A stretch of DNA of 53,755 bases from a virus. Under the pieces are notes generated by a model, which saw only the letters and a program-made list of their open reading frames with translations, made no database searches and was not told where the DNA came from. The stretch is taken from the IMG/VR virus record IMGVR_UViG_3300018412_000003, positions 1 through 53,755 of that record; one strand, 5' to 3'. Made by a program: the position numbers and the translations under genes. This document shows, in pieces, positions 14,801-24,065 of the stretch (position 1 is the first letter of the stretch; the number at the start of each line of letters is the position of its first letter).

Positions 14801-16270
14801 TAACACGTCCGCTTTTGGAAAGTCTGACGCCCATATTTGGATAATTGGAGCTTTGTTTTTAATTTCATTTGTAATGGTGGTGTTCAGATCGACATTCTTA
14901 ATAAGCACAATCGATATTGCTTCGAGTCTTAATTCTTGTCCAGTAGTTCCAAGTGTCGCGCCGTTCTTCTTCCAAGAAGTCCAACCAGAATTTTCGAGAT
15001 GTCCTCGATACTGTACGGTGTATTTTGAAGCGTCGGCACCGGTCAAGACTATTTCGATAGCTTCGATTCTTAAACTCTGACCTACCGTTCCAGCAGTTAC
15101 ACCGTCTGATTTCCATTCCTGCCAACCGACGTTTTGGATATGCACTCGATAGGATATACCGATGTTGAGTCCATCCAAAGATGTTAGGTTCGCTTCGAAA
15201 GCTTCCATACGTAAACCAAGACCGGTAGTTCCAGACTTAGCGCCATTTTTAACCCATGAGCCCCAAGCTAAATTTTGAATATGGGATCTATAGTTAACTG
15301 CGATTAATGGTGCTTCTCCAGGGTTTCTTAATATATTCTGAGATTTTAAAGTGATGATTATTTGGATCGCTTCGGCTTGTAATGCGTAGCCAGTCGTTCC
15401 AGCCACATCGCCATCTCTACACCAATCCTGCCAACCGATATTTTGGACATGTACTCGATACCAGATAGAATACTTATCCGAATCTGTTCCGGTTAATCTG
15501 ATTTTGATTGCTTCAAGTCGTAAACCTTGATCCGTTGTCCCTGATGTTGCGTTATTTACTACCTCTGGTAACCATCCTTGGTTTTCAACATGGGTTGAGT
15601 ATGCGACTCCTAGATTCAAGTTTCCATAATTGATGAGACCTATTCGGATAGCTTCAATACGTAATCCTTGTCCAACTTTACCACTCAGTCGACCGTCAGT
15701 AACATCTTTACCCCATCCGTAATTTTCTACATGTGTCGAATAACTTGCACACAGTATCTTTTCGGGAGGAATGGCGATGTTCGGGTTTGTTATCGGTATG
15801 ATTTTCTGAGTAGGATCATCTGTAGGAGTGTTAGGGACTACAACCACGACATCTTCTTTATGTTTCTCAAGAACTATCTCGATTGCTTCAGCTCTTAAAG
15901 CTACACTGGTTGTTCCGGCAACTTCTCCATCTTTACACCAATTCTGCCAACCAATATTCTCAACATGCACTCGATATTTAATTGAGTATTTATCAGAGTT
16001 CAAACCTTTTAATCTGATTCGTATGGCTTCAAGACGTAACGATTCACCAACTGTTCCGATTATCTCACCGTCAGTTTTTAACGGTTGCCAGCCTACATTT
16101 TGAACATGCGCCTGAGCTTCGATCGCAATATCGAGACCGTTCTTTTCAAGTAACTCCAATATGAGAGCCTCCATACGAAGACCCTCACCAACAGTTCCTG
16201 AGGTCGTGCCATCCACAACTTGTAGATTCCAACCTCGATTTTGTATATGTGTTTTATAACCTATTTTCAC
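11849..16270 (-). CDS. Tail hub/tip protein (Tal-like) with 12 ChW repeats and C-terminal S74 chaperone domain (1473 aa)
   Basis: GTG start at 16270 (GAGGAGG upstream). Nine ChW repeats come first (about 1-430, each with HxQ/ExxGW, GTxxxxLRxEAIxI), then the first part of a prophage-tail hub domain (about 440-640), a further block of three ChW repeats (about 650-800), the rest of the hub (PIMFGVNLLDYNKI, VQIGDM-like QVGDMVRCV), a helical collagen-free shaft, and a C-terminal Peptidase_S74 intramolecular chaperone (SDRNLKTNI, Ser-Lys dyad; GFIAQEIEQDL). It should close the tail tube and bind/penetrate the wall. The repeats fall in four sets of three. The last domain is expected to cleave itself off after trimer folding. 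Confidence 0.9.
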   Translation of the reverse strand: MKIGYKTHIQNRGWNLQVVDGTTSGTVGEGLRMEALILELLEKNGLDIAIEAQAHVQNVGWQPLKTDGEIIGTVGESLRLEAIRIRLKGLNSDKYSIKYRVHVENIGWQNWCKDGEVAGTTSVALRAEAIEIVLEKHKEDVVVVVPNTPTDDPTQKIIPITNPNIAIPPEKILCASYSTHVENYGWGKDVTDGRLSGKVGQGLRIEAIRIGLINYGNLNLGVAYSTHVENQGWLPEVVNNATSGTTDQGLRLEAIKIRLTGTDSDKYSIWYRVHVQNIGWQDWCRDGDVAGTTGYALQAEAIQIIITLKSQNILRNPGEAPLIAVNYRSHIQNLAWGSWVKNGAKSGTTGLGLRMEAFEANLTSLDGLNIGISYRVHIQNVGWQEWKSDGVTAGTVGQSLRIEAIEIVLTGADASKYTVQYRGHLENSGWTSWKKNGATLGTTGQELRLEAISIVLIKNVDLNTTITNEIKNKAPIIQIWASDFPKADVLLHDIRTEYELLSAKMVEGINKSTGFNFTIDPEHPHYKKLRKMSTTILVYEIYSNLKKERIFEGRITSDEEGWNKTRDVTCEGELGYLLDSIQRPATYVNVTPEQWMTMVLDNHNSQVTSDKRLHMGICTVLGDGSGVNISTVYRTHIENLSWLSWVQNGVYSGTTGSALRMEALELKLDKIGSLNIGVTYRVHLGDIGWQEWKSDGATAGTVSQGIRMEAIEIKLTGEDAGKFSIQYCVHVQNVGWQDWKKDGETAGTTGQALQAEAISIAIVSKVDGTNGKLVDGLFRENDYCNTLELIKTTMLDTLGGVLVIERIGGIKFLNYLENYGSVNSQPIMFGVNLLDYNKITDASGIYTALVPYGKEIDGKKLTIATVNNDCDYIYDELAVAEYGWIFKEWEWPDIDSPSALLYAAKLKLAGLIKQGISLDLTALDLSMVNVDIQKFQVGDMVRCVSQPHEFDTFLSVSKKERDLFEPGNDTTVLGGVTQSLTDRISGPLGGGIMGFAITTANTVKNMEYVANELSFQIKITADTVTEQGTTINETKLEMTAFQISLSALETRTLETETAIDAAELKITPQAITQTVRSSVDYTADLANKASTADLAGKASATDLGALTSRVSTAEQKITSDAIVLTVTQSSTYTNAMTGKVSTNNVINSINLSTEGIKISADKITISGFVTFTEAQNLANTAESNAESTAATLASNARTGAVGDINTKLGTKQSTTFIDGGNISTANLTFTGGITGSMFGITSSFSISTDGNINIPSSGVLNFGSTNKGTITKNSSAALWISNPGDIYIAPFSGYYTRIYSLSAEDQPRNIPLTSTTAANKINKIQYIPNGSEPNDYVQFELASPSWGQSLVGVNPWQSDRNLKTNIQESKIDALATISKIRPRSYNWKRSGEYEDCGFIAQEIEQDLGEKHVMKIKQDDGSISYQLKEKGFVPLLTKAIQELNAKLTATTMKQANEIATLKYQIKELKGEKTC

Positions 16271-16962
16271 TACAACGAACCTCCTCTATAGTCAACGGAG
16301 ACTGTGCCATAACCGATAAAGGTTAAAATGTGCTCGCCTTCACCGATGTATATGTCTGGCACAGTGTTCTCTCCTGCTGATAAGGGGTATATGTTTCCAA
16401 GATATGAAACGTTCATTGCTGCTGAACAGATAATCTTTGGGCAAACTCTTTTACGTCTACCTACTATAGTCAGTGACCCTGGAACTTGGATATCGTAGTA
16501 ATTTCTTATGATACCATCGTTAAATGAAAAGGTATCCCACAACCAAGGTTCTAAACTCGATTGAGTTTCGTATTTATACGGGTCGACAATTGCCGTTATG
16601 GTTATTACCGATCCGTAAAATTTCGAAGTTACTTCAGAAACTGATATACGACCTAACCAATACCAACCAGAATCTTTGCTGAAAACGATTTTTAACTTAC
16701 GTCCTTGATAACGGTTAGCCAGATCTGAGAATTTGGCAAACATGGAATTTTTACCATGAGTTGATTCTAATTTTATAGTGATCGTTCGCTGTTTGTACTC
16801 AATATCTCCGCTGATACTATCGGTAAGATCGACTATGTCAGACGTTCCTGGAATCTCTAATTGTACAAGTTTTGGTTCTGGTTGAGATATGTTTTTGTCA
16901 TTGAATGCATATCCCAAATCACCCTGTAACCATTTATCTCCGATTTTTACATCAGCAATCAT
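16270..16962 (-). CDS. Distal tail protein (Dit-like, 230 aa)
   Basis: ATG 16962 behind GAGGGGG. The arrangement tape measure - this - hub and the beta-rich sequence (ITIKLESTHGKNSMFAKF, VITITAIVDPYKYE, ENTVPDIYIGEGEH) fit a siphovirus Dit with galectin-like C-terminal part. It forms the ring joining tail tube and hub. Overlaps its neighbours. Confidence 0.85.
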   Translation of the reverse strand: MIADVKIGDKWLQGDLGYAFNDKNISQPEPKLVQLEIPGTSDIVDLTDSISGDIEYKQRTITIKLESTHGKNSMFAKFSDLANRYQGRKLKIVFSKDSGWYWLGRISVSEVTSKFYGSVITITAIVDPYKYETQSSLEPWLWDTFSFNDGIIRNYYDIQVPGSLTIVGRRKRVCPKIICSAAMNVSYLGNIYPLSAGENTVPDIYIGEGEHILTFIGYGTVSVDYRGGSL

Positions 16963-19900
16963 GCTTGCCCCCTCGCTGCTAAACCGACTTTAACGCCTAA
17001 AATGTTGTTGATATGTGGCGCTGAAACTTTAGCTATTTGTTTACCGTCCAGATTCACTGGAACTTCTATTGATATTTTTGAATCATCAGAGTTACTTAGA
17101 GAAGCTACAACTTTGTTTACAGTTGATGATACAACGTCATCTAAGACGTCTAATACTGATGGTTGAATGGTTTTAGTAACTCTCGCAGATGTTGCCAGAT
17201 TCATACTATTATTTCCCCATAGACTATTCGCTTCTTTTACTCCATTTTGAATTCCTGTCAGATCCATTACCGGTCTGATCGTTGGTTGAGCATCAATACC
17301 ATCTAATATAGATGTTCCGATTTTAGATATAGTGTTACTCATAACCGATAACGAATCTTTAGCGACCGACGCAGCGGCATTTGCGACGAGTCCTGCGTTG
17401 TTGTAGAAACCAATAACCATACCGTCGTCGCAGTCTTCACCAAGCCACATGAATCTTTTGGATGGTGAGTTGCTTAGCACAGCATTTTTAGCTGCTGTCA
17501 ACGCACTTGAAGCAGCGCTTGCTGCAGCGTCGATTAAACCTCCAACAGCTCCCAATATACCATCGATCATACCCTGAATCATATCAGCACCAACTTGGAA
17601 GAATTGACTAATGCCGTTTTTAGCCGCATTGTAAGCCGAAGATATGATGTTGCCAATTGCTCCGATAACCCCGCCAATAGCTCCGGTAATACCTGATATG
17701 AAACCACTATTCATGATCGCACTACCGGCGTCTAAGAAACCACCGATAGAATTCATTAGAACCGCTTTACCAGCTTCGACAACAGCATCGAATAAATTAT
17801 TCACAGCTGCGATCATTGGATCAGTATTGCTTCGGATGGCTTCCGCAAGACCGTTTATGAAAGCTATGATAGCTTGAAAACCAGCATCTACTAATTGAGG
17901 TACGGCGGTAGCTACGCCCATTGCGAATGCTACGATGATGTCGACTCCCGCTTGTATTAAGAGTGGTATATTTGTTGCTATCGTTTCTAACAAAGATATA
18001 ATCAATGTTAAGAACGCTTGAGCAATCATCGGTATGCCCTCAACGATTACCTGACACAACACCGTTAATAATTGCATGAATAAGGTTGCTATCTGCGGTA
18101 GTAATGTTCCAAAACCAGCTAGAACCTGTCCAAGTACTGTTAATATAGCCGCCGCAATTACAGGAGCAGTTGTTATAACTGATTGAGCCATGGCGATGAT
18201 CCCTTGAGTCATAACGTTCACGAGTGAGGGTATTATTTGAGCAAAGCTATCTAATGTGGTTTTAAGAGTCTCGAAAGCTGCTCCAATGGTGTCAGGTGAT
18301 ATAGATCCAAGTTTTGTTAAACCGTCGGCCAAAACCGTTAGACTACTTGCGGCAACGTAGAAAGCAGTTGCTAATACCAAAGCTCCAACAGCGATTAGTG
18401 CGAAGGCTCCAGATAATAAGAGTAATGGTATAATCACCGGAGTTAGCAAACTCGCAGCCACGCCAAATACCGCAAGCGCACCCGCTACGGCTAATAAACT
18501 AAGCCCAAGTTGACCAAGATTAACTGTAGATAATAACAATAACGATGGAACTAATATTGCTATCGCAAATGCCGCTATACCTAAAGCTATTGATCCACCA
18601 ATCGTTTCGGACATTGCCAATAACCCAACTGAAAGTATAAGTAATGACCCACCAATAGCTGCTAATCCGGTGATTAACTGCTCTGGACTCATAGATCCAA
18701 GAGTAACTAACGCTCCGGCTAATATTTTTATACCGATCGACGCCAGAAGTAAACCTGCACCCACTACAAGTAGGTCTTTATTAAGCTCTGGTAAACTTGC
18801 AAAAGCGGCTAAACCGCCTAATAAGGCTCCAACGCCGATAAGTCCTGTTATGAGTTGCTCGGGATTTAACCCAGCAAGATCTCTAACAGCGCTTGCTAAA
18901 ATTTTTATACCAACCGCCATTATCAAGACACCGGAACCAACACGTATTAGATCGGCTTCTAATTTATTGTTAGCCTTTGCGAATAAAGCTATACCAACCA
19001 ACAAAGCTCCAACACCAGTAAGTCCTGTAAGTAATTGTTCCCAGCTTAATCCAGCTAAACTTCTAACGGCATCCGTTAATAAATTAAGAGCTATTGCCAA
19101 TAATACTAACCCAGCCCCTATTTTGATTAAGTTGACAGTTAAACCGCCCTTACCATTATCCATTATACCTGATAATTTCGATATAAATAACGTTAGTCCT
19201 GCTAATATCGCCGCAAAGCCTATCAAACCTTTCAATAGCTGTTCCCATTCCAGAGAAGCTAAATCTTCAACTGCAGATGCTATGATTTTTATACCCACGG
19301 CCATTAAAATTATCCCAAAGCCGATAGCAGCTAATTTATCAGTTGTTTGAACTTTTTCACTTACTAAAACAATTGCCGCTAGCAGCACGCATACTCCAAG
19401 AAGACCTTTTGCTAGTTGTTCCCAACTTAAATTTGCTAGTTTCTCAACGGCAGTTACTAAAACTTGCACTGCTGCTGCAAAAGCGGCAATGGTCATGGTA
19501 CCTTCTAAAATCTTACCTTTTCCTTTTGCTAAAATAAATAGAACGCCTGTCATGGCTCCAAGTAATACCGTTATACCGATCAATCCCTTCGCTAATTGTT
19601 CCCAGCTAAGGTCTGCGATATTCTTCAACGCAAATGACAGTATTAATATAGCTGTAGCCAGAGCAAACATTAATGCTATATTTTTAAACAGTTTACCTTT
19701 GAAATCTAGATCGAGCATCGATAGAACTTTCATAGATCCGATAAGAACTGCGAATAAAGCGATTATACCGCCCATCGACACTAATAATTGTGTCGTATCA
19801 ATCGTTGATAATAACCATAAGGATGCTGCTAAAATACCTATAGCAATCGCTATTGACAATAAGGCTTTAGCCTGGATTTGCATTTGGAACGCTTTCAGTA

Positions 19901-21728
19901 TCCCAGTTAATTGTTTAAAACTTTTAGCAATAGAATCTCCGATACTGTTAAGTATTTCCATTGGTTTACTTAAACCCATAACGAGTTTTACAAAACCGAG
20001 GCCAATCCCACCAACAAACCCAGCACCTAAAATTTTAGCAATGTTATCAAAACCTAAAGGACTACCACCTTCACCAGCTCCTGATAGACTTGAAAACGCT
20101 TCTTTTATTTTAGATACTAATGGCTCAATTCCAGAGTCCTTTAATGTTTGTTCCACACCTTTAACCGAGGTATTAACGCTTTCATGCATTGTTTCGGCGG
20201 CAGTTCCAACTTCTTTAAAACCTTCATAACCTTTATTAAGCTCGGTTAACCATCGACCAACACCAGCAGCCCAGTCTAACGCTGATTGAGCAAAATTTCC
20301 AAGAATAGAAGCGCCTGGACTGACAACTCCCAAGAAGTTAGATATACCTTTGATCGCCATGTCAATTATTGATAATAAGCCGCTAAAGACATCCTTAAGT
20401 TTTGCTACATTATCATCGCTGAGTCGTAAGTTATATGCGAATTCCTTGAATGATGCTGAAAAAGATACTAATTTATCGTAAGTTATCGGAGGAAATATCT
20501 CAGCCATAGCCTCTTTAAAGGCGTTGACCACAATCATGACATCGTCGAATAATATTCGAACGCCGTCGAATAATATATCTCGTCCGCCAAAAGCTTTCCA
20601 TAATGTTAATAGTTCGTTACGAGCATCCGAAGATCGATTTATCATACCTCCAATAACATCGGATATTGAGGTGAATAGTTCTTTAGCTTCACCGAAATCG
20701 CCAATGATTATCTCCCAGGTTTTACCCCAACCTGATTGGGCAGCTTCTTTCAAAGTGCTCCATAATTGAGTATACGTCTTTACTTTAGTCGCAGCATCTT
20801 CCATCATAGCTGCTTGGTTCATCAATGCGTCGGCTTGAGCTTGAGTCCACTTACCGGATTCAACCATACTCTTAGCGTAATTAGCTGCTCCGTCTTTAGT
20901 GAAGTTGTTAAGAGTCTCATTTAGGATATCCGCCGTTAACCAGCCTTCTTGTAATGAATCTCTAAAAGAACCTTGCTTTGCAATTATGGCATCTACCGCC
21001 ACACCATGAGTTCTAGCTGTATCCTTCAAGGCATTTTGAAATAACTCACCACCCATACCAGCATTAACTACAGAATTCCAGTCCATGAGTTTTACAGTAC
21101 CGGTTGCCAATGCTTGAGATAGCTGATACATGGCTGTCGATGCTTGCATTGAATTAGATCCAGATGCTGCTGCAAGATTGGCAATACCTTTAATAGCTGC
21201 GGCGGCAGGTTCTAGACCAACTCCAGCTGCGGTAAAGGTTCCGATATTTCGAGTCATCTCAGCAAAATTATAAATGGTCTTATCAGCATAAAGATTTAAG
21301 TCGTCGATAACTTTTATGACATCATTCATCGTCGTGCCTTTACTGGCTGTGTTTGTCATAATTGTTTGTATGGAATCCATCTTAGTTTCGTATTCATGGA
21401 AACCCGATAGTACGGGCTCAATGGTCAACGCTGATATAATGTTTTTACCAGCGTTGACTGCAGCATTTGTAATATTGGCTAGGGCCGTTACACCCATTAC
21501 TTCTAATGCTGAAAACCTCATTCCAACCTGCTCAGCTGCAGTGGACATCGCGGTCATTGTAAAACCTTTTATATTAGCTGATAAGTTACTGAGGCCATCT
21601 GAAGTGCCTTTGAAGTTTAGAGCCTGTTTTAATTTATCGATAGTCGACATACTATTGTTTACATTTTTTTCAAACTGAGCATTGTCGAACCGCATTTCTA
21701 CAACTTTTTGATCTATCGTGTTACTCAT
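16959..21728 (-). CDS. Tape measure protein (1589 aa)
   Basis: Very long helical protein before Dit. N-terminus VEMRFDNAQFEKNVNNSMST is typical of tape measures. Residues about 640-1050 are six or more tandem hydrophobic repeats of about 60 residues centred on LSWEQLAKGL or NPEQLITGL, giving many membrane-like segments; the C-terminal part has further hydrophobic helices (GVIGAIGNIISSAYNAAKNG). It sets tail length and probably inserts in the host membrane during DNA entry. Start ATG 21728 overlaps the upstream stop. Confidence 0.95.
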   Translation of the reverse strand: MSNTIDQKVVEMRFDNAQFEKNVNNSMSTIDKLKQALNFKGTSDGLSNLSANIKGFTMTAMSTAAEQVGMRFSALEVMGVTALANITNAAVNAGKNIISALTIEPVLSGFHEYETKMDSIQTIMTNTASKGTTMNDVIKVIDDLNLYADKTIYNFAEMTRNIGTFTAAGVGLEPAAAAIKGIANLAAASGSNSMQASTAMYQLSQALATGTVKLMDWNSVVNAGMGGELFQNALKDTARTHGVAVDAIIAKQGSFRDSLQEGWLTADILNETLNNFTKDGAANYAKSMVESGKWTQAQADALMNQAAMMEDAATKVKTYTQLWSTLKEAAQSGWGKTWEIIIGDFGEAKELFTSISDVIGGMINRSSDARNELLTLWKAFGGRDILFDGVRILFDDVMIVVNAFKEAMAEIFPPITYDKLVSFSASFKEFAYNLRLSDDNVAKLKDVFSGLLSIIDMAIKGISNFLGVVSPGASILGNFAQSALDWAAGVGRWLTELNKGYEGFKEVGTAAETMHESVNTSVKGVEQTLKDSGIEPLVSKIKEAFSSLSGAGEGGSPLGFDNIAKILGAGFVGGIGLGFVKLVMGLSKPMEILNSIGDSIAKSFKQLTGILKAFQMQIQAKALLSIAIAIGILAASLWLLSTIDTTQLLVSMGGIIALFAVLIGSMKVLSMLDLDFKGKLFKNIALMFALATAILILSFALKNIADLSWEQLAKGLIGITVLLGAMTGVLFILAKGKGKILEGTMTIAAFAAAVQVLVTAVEKLANLSWEQLAKGLLGVCVLLAAIVLVSEKVQTTDKLAAIGFGIILMAVGIKIIASAVEDLASLEWEQLLKGLIGFAAILAGLTLFISKLSGIMDNGKGGLTVNLIKIGAGLVLLAIALNLLTDAVRSLAGLSWEQLLTGLTGVGALLVGIALFAKANNKLEADLIRVGSGVLIMAVGIKILASAVRDLAGLNPEQLITGLIGVGALLGGLAAFASLPELNKDLLVVGAGLLLASIGIKILAGALVTLGSMSPEQLITGLAAIGGSLLILSVGLLAMSETIGGSIALGIAAFAIAILVPSLLLLSTVNLGQLGLSLLAVAGALAVFGVAASLLTPVIIPLLLLSGAFALIAVGALVLATAFYVAASSLTVLADGLTKLGSISPDTIGAAFETLKTTLDSFAQIIPSLVNVMTQGIIAMAQSVITTAPVIAAAILTVLGQVLAGFGTLLPQIATLFMQLLTVLCQVIVEGIPMIAQAFLTLIISLLETIATNIPLLIQAGVDIIVAFAMGVATAVPQLVDAGFQAIIAFINGLAEAIRSNTDPMIAAVNNLFDAVVEAGKAVLMNSIGGFLDAGSAIMNSGFISGITGAIGGVIGAIGNIISSAYNAAKNGISQFFQVGADMIQGMIDGILGAVGGLIDAAASAASSALTAAKNAVLSNSPSKRFMWLGEDCDDGMVIGFYNNAGLVANAAASVAKDSLSVMSNTISKIGTSILDGIDAQPTIRPVMDLTGIQNGVKEANSLWGNNSMNLATSARVTKTIQPSVLDVLDDVVSSTVNKVVASLSNSDDSKISIEVPVNLDGKQIAKVSAPHINNILGVKVGLAARGQA

Positions 21729-22102
21729 GCGCTAGTTACCTCCTTCCAAACAGCATCAACGATGTTGTCGAACACTGGTCTTATGGCTGGATTAATATAA
21801 TCTTGACCTTCGACCCAACCACCAGTCCCTGTACCATGACCGTATTGTAAAATAATTGCAATGTTTACACCTTGATTAACATTGGTGTTCGAGAAGGATA
21901 TTTTAGCGCCAGATGAATTACTTTCGATCTCATAGGTCCAAGATGAAGCTGTTCTACCACTCTCCAACGGAGTCGCCCCGGCTAAAGCTGAAACTCCAGC
22001 CTGTCCGTATTTATCCAGTATACCTTTTCTGGTCGCTTCTTTCATTTTAGTCATAGATTTTTTAGTCTTGGAAAAATCTCCTGTCTGTTTAAAAGTGATC
22101 AT
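21725..22102 (-). CDS. Tail completion/neck protein, HK97 gp10-like (125 aa)
   Basis: Contains TPLESGRTASSWTYEI and LQYGHGTGTGGWVEGQDYINPAIRP, the P-x-x-G-x-x-x-x-S and YGHG...G-x-DYI-x-P pattern of gp10-like minor tail proteins. Lies between tail chaperone and tape measure rather than in the usual head-tail cluster; its coordinates overlap the tape-measure start. Confidence 0.8.
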   Translation of the reverse strand: MITFKQTGDFSKTKKSMTKMKEATRKGILDKYGQAGVSALAGATPLESGRTASSWTYEIESNSSGAKISFSNTNVNQGVNIAIILQYGHGTGTGGWVEGQDYINPAIRPVFDNIVDAVWKEVTSA

Positions 22103-22106
22103 GTCG

Positions 22107-22652
22107 TCACCCCTTACTGTTTAATTGTTTTCTTCTGGCAGCGTTTAAAGCAGCGTTTCTACTCATTATTTCTCGCTTGTTTCTCTTTTCAGGAGGTTGA
22201 TTCTTTATGTTACATATCCTGATAAGTGTGAGTAATCTATTTAAATGCCACTTCTGACATTCGAACGGGATATTTAAAGCCACCATCCGGTAATAAATTA
22301 ATTCTGAAGTTATCTGTTCCCCGTTACCGGTGTGAGTTTTCTTTTGTTCGTTAATGGACGTAGCGGTCCTTGCCGATTCTACGTAGTCGTTAATATCGGT
22401 AACATTCTTGAATGATAATCGTTCATATGTTGAGGGGTTAACGTTTTGAGTCAGAGTCATACATTTTATGTAGTCCAAAATCTCTTCTGATGTTTTTGGT
22501 TCTTTTGTTAGGAATGGTTTTTGCCATTTTGCTTCCCATTTTGAAATGGATACTAGAGAATGCTCCAGTTGTATTGTTTGTGCTTTTGTTGAAGTAAATT
22601 CTTGGTTAAGTTCGTCCCACATTTCAGTAGCGGGAATAGTTATTTGTAACAT
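22107..22652 (-). CDS. Tail assembly chaperone-like protein (181 aa)
   Basis: Placed between the small chaperone-like gene and the tape measure. Contains LEHSLVSISKWEAKWQKPFL, CMTLTQNVNP, FECQKWHLNRLLTLIRICN and a C-terminal SRNAALNAARRKQLNSKG, a combination I recognise from this slot in gut siphoviruses. No slippery site links it to the upstream gene, so it is an independent ORF. Probably helps load tail tube subunits on the tape measure. Confidence 0.75.
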   Translation of the reverse strand: MLQITIPATEMWDELNQEFTSTKAQTIQLEHSLVSISKWEAKWQKPFLTKEPKTSEEILDYIKCMTLTQNVNPSTYERLSFKNVTDINDYVESARTATSINEQKKTHTGNGEQITSELIYYRMVALNIPFECQKWHLNRLLTLIRICNIKNQPPEKRNKREIMSRNAALNAARRKQLNSKG

Positions 22653-22674
22653 TCTCTAGTTCTCCTTTACATTT

Positions 22675-23061
22675 TTATTTCGATTCCGATTCCGCGGGTT
22701 GGAGCTGAGCTGGGATTACGCCGTTTACGAATGCTGAAGCAGCATCTGCATCGACTGCGAGCTCCATAAATAATTCTGAATAAGCTTCCGTTTGTGAGAA
22801 CTCTTCCGATAATTCTTTAGATTTGATGAATCGTTTACCGTCATCAGATTTCTTACCGTAAGATTTTAAGATTAAATCTTTAAATTCAGCAATAACTGTC
22901 GGAGCATCTTCAGCTTCAACAATCCGCTTCAGCATTTCGGCATAGCCACCCTTTGTTGATAACTCCATCTCCGCCAATTCAGCTTTTGATAAATTAAAGT
23001 AGAACTCTTCGGTTCTTTCGACATCATTATAATCTATGTATCTAATAGCTTTTTTTAACAT
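22675..23061 (-). CDS. Tail assembly chaperone, small (128 aa)
   Basis: N-terminus VERTEEFYFNLSKAELAEMEL and a mixed acidic/helical body (KSYGKKSDDGKRFIKS) match small chaperones located after the major tail protein. ATG 23061 with AAGGAG. A strong terminator separates it from the tail protein gene, so its level is lower or differently controlled. Confidence 0.82.
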   Translation of the reverse strand: MLKKAIRYIDYNDVERTEEFYFNLSKAELAEMELSTKGGYAEMLKRIVEAEDAPTVIAEFKDLILKSYGKKSDDGKRFIKSKELSEEFSQTEAYSELFMELAVDADAASAFVNGVIPAQLQPAESESK

Positions 23062-23090
23062 TACATATCTCCTTTTATTATGTTAGTTTT

Positions 23091-23120
23091 TAAAAAATAG
23101 AGGAGGTTAAAACCCCCTCT
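23091..23120 (-). terminator. Strong intrinsic terminator after the major tail protein
   Basis: AGAGGGGGTT paired with AACCTCCTCT, then ATTTTTTAAAA on the minus strand. It would reduce read-through from abundant virion protein genes into tail assembly genes. Confidence 0.85.
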
Positions 23121-23130
23121 AGAACCATGA

Positions 23131-23784
23131 CTATACGATAGCCATTAAGGTTTTGACTTCGTCTGGTAATGGGAGTCTTGCTGCTACGGTGTCACCATAT
23201 AAAATCTTTTCCAAAGCTTCTAACTTAGTGGCGTCAACTTTGGTAGAATCGATGGTAATTGATGCGGTTGGTTTATGACCTGTAACGGCAACCGGGGTGG
23301 TTGTAATTTCCCAAGACATGGTCATTGCTTCAGGCGAGTCGTTAATGGATGAATAAGCTTTTTCTGATGGTGCAGCCATAGCTCCATAGATCAGATGTAG
23401 TTTATAACCATAAGCTTCCCCAACAACATCATTACCAAGAGTTGTTCGATAACACATACCGAAAGATTGTCTTGATTGTTGCCCAATAACAACGCCTTCC
23501 GTTAACGCGACTGATCCATCGCAAGCTGCGAATTCATCTGGATAGGTGTAAGCTTCGATTGTTGCTCCGAATTCTTCGGCAGACATTAAAGATAGATACT
23601 TAATATCATCTGCATAAATAGGTGTCGGTTCTGCTCCAGAAGGGCTTTCGGTAACAGCGGCTAAACCGTTCCAAGCCACCCCTAATGGGTAAGTACCTAA
23701 AGCTGCTTGTGGATATAAGACGCCTTTCTTGACGCCGGTTTCATATAGACGATCACCTGTATCATCCCAAGTAAGTGCTGGCAT
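23131..23784 (-). CDS. Major tail (tube) protein (217 aa)
   Basis: ATG 23784 with AAAGGAG. N-terminus ALTWDDTGDRLYETGVKKG, internal GVAWNGL and EPTPIYADDIKY, and TYPDEFAACDG are the recognisable signature of phi13/TP901-like tail tube proteins. Followed by a strong terminator, consistent with high expression. Confidence 0.92.
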   Translation of the reverse strand: MPALTWDDTGDRLYETGVKKGVLYPQAALGTYPLGVAWNGLAAVTESPSGAEPTPIYADDIKYLSLMSAEEFGATIEAYTYPDEFAACDGSVALTEGVVIGQQSRQSFGMCYRTTLGNDVVGEAYGYKLHLIYGAMAAPSEKAYSSINDSPEAMTMSWEITTTPVAVTGHKPTASITIDSTKVDATKLEALEKILYGDTVAARLPLPDEVKTLMAIV

Positions 23785-23812
23785 ATTATGTTCTCCTTTG
23801 AGTTAAAAATTA

Positions 23813-24049
23813 TTATTTATCGAGTAGCAAAGCTAACGTTTTATCGCCAGCAATACCGTCAACTTTTAATCGACTTCTATTGACTGACTGAAATCTTTTA
23901 ATAGCGGTAGTTGTTGCAGGGCCTAAAACTCCGTCAACTTGGCACTCAAAGCCTTTATCGACTAAAGCGGTTTGAATAGCTTTAATTTGTTTGATGTCGT
24001 TTTTCGTTGGTTGGACATCTTTAGTTTCCACAGTTATTTCTTCGGGCAT
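23813..24049 (-). CDS. Peptidoglycan-binding-domain-like protein (78 aa)
   Basis: Residues about 22-75 match PG_binding_1: AIQTALVDKGFECQVDGVLGPATTTAIKRF and GIAGDKTLALLL. No enzymatic domain and no signal peptide. It sits between the head-tail joining genes and the major tail protein, an unusual place for a wall-binding domain; it may decorate the tail or connector. ATG 24049 behind GGAGATAACTTCTC. Confidence 0.75.
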   Translation of the reverse strand: MPEEITVETKDVQPTKNDIKQIKAIQTALVDKGFECQVDGVLGPATTTAIKRFQSVNRSRLKVDGIAGDKTLALLLDK

Positions 24050-24065
24050 GAGAAGTTATCTCCTT

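Noticed and set aside
18670-20229. Long plus-strand open frames opposite the tape measure gene
   Set aside because: They mirror the low-complexity hydrophobic repeats of the tape measure on the other strand, lack ribosome sites and have proline/isoleucine/threonine-rich nonsense composition.
22640-22700. Programmed -1 frameshift between the two tail chaperone genes
   Set aside because: No slippery heptamer before the first stop, and the second gene has its own ATG and ribosome site after a gap.
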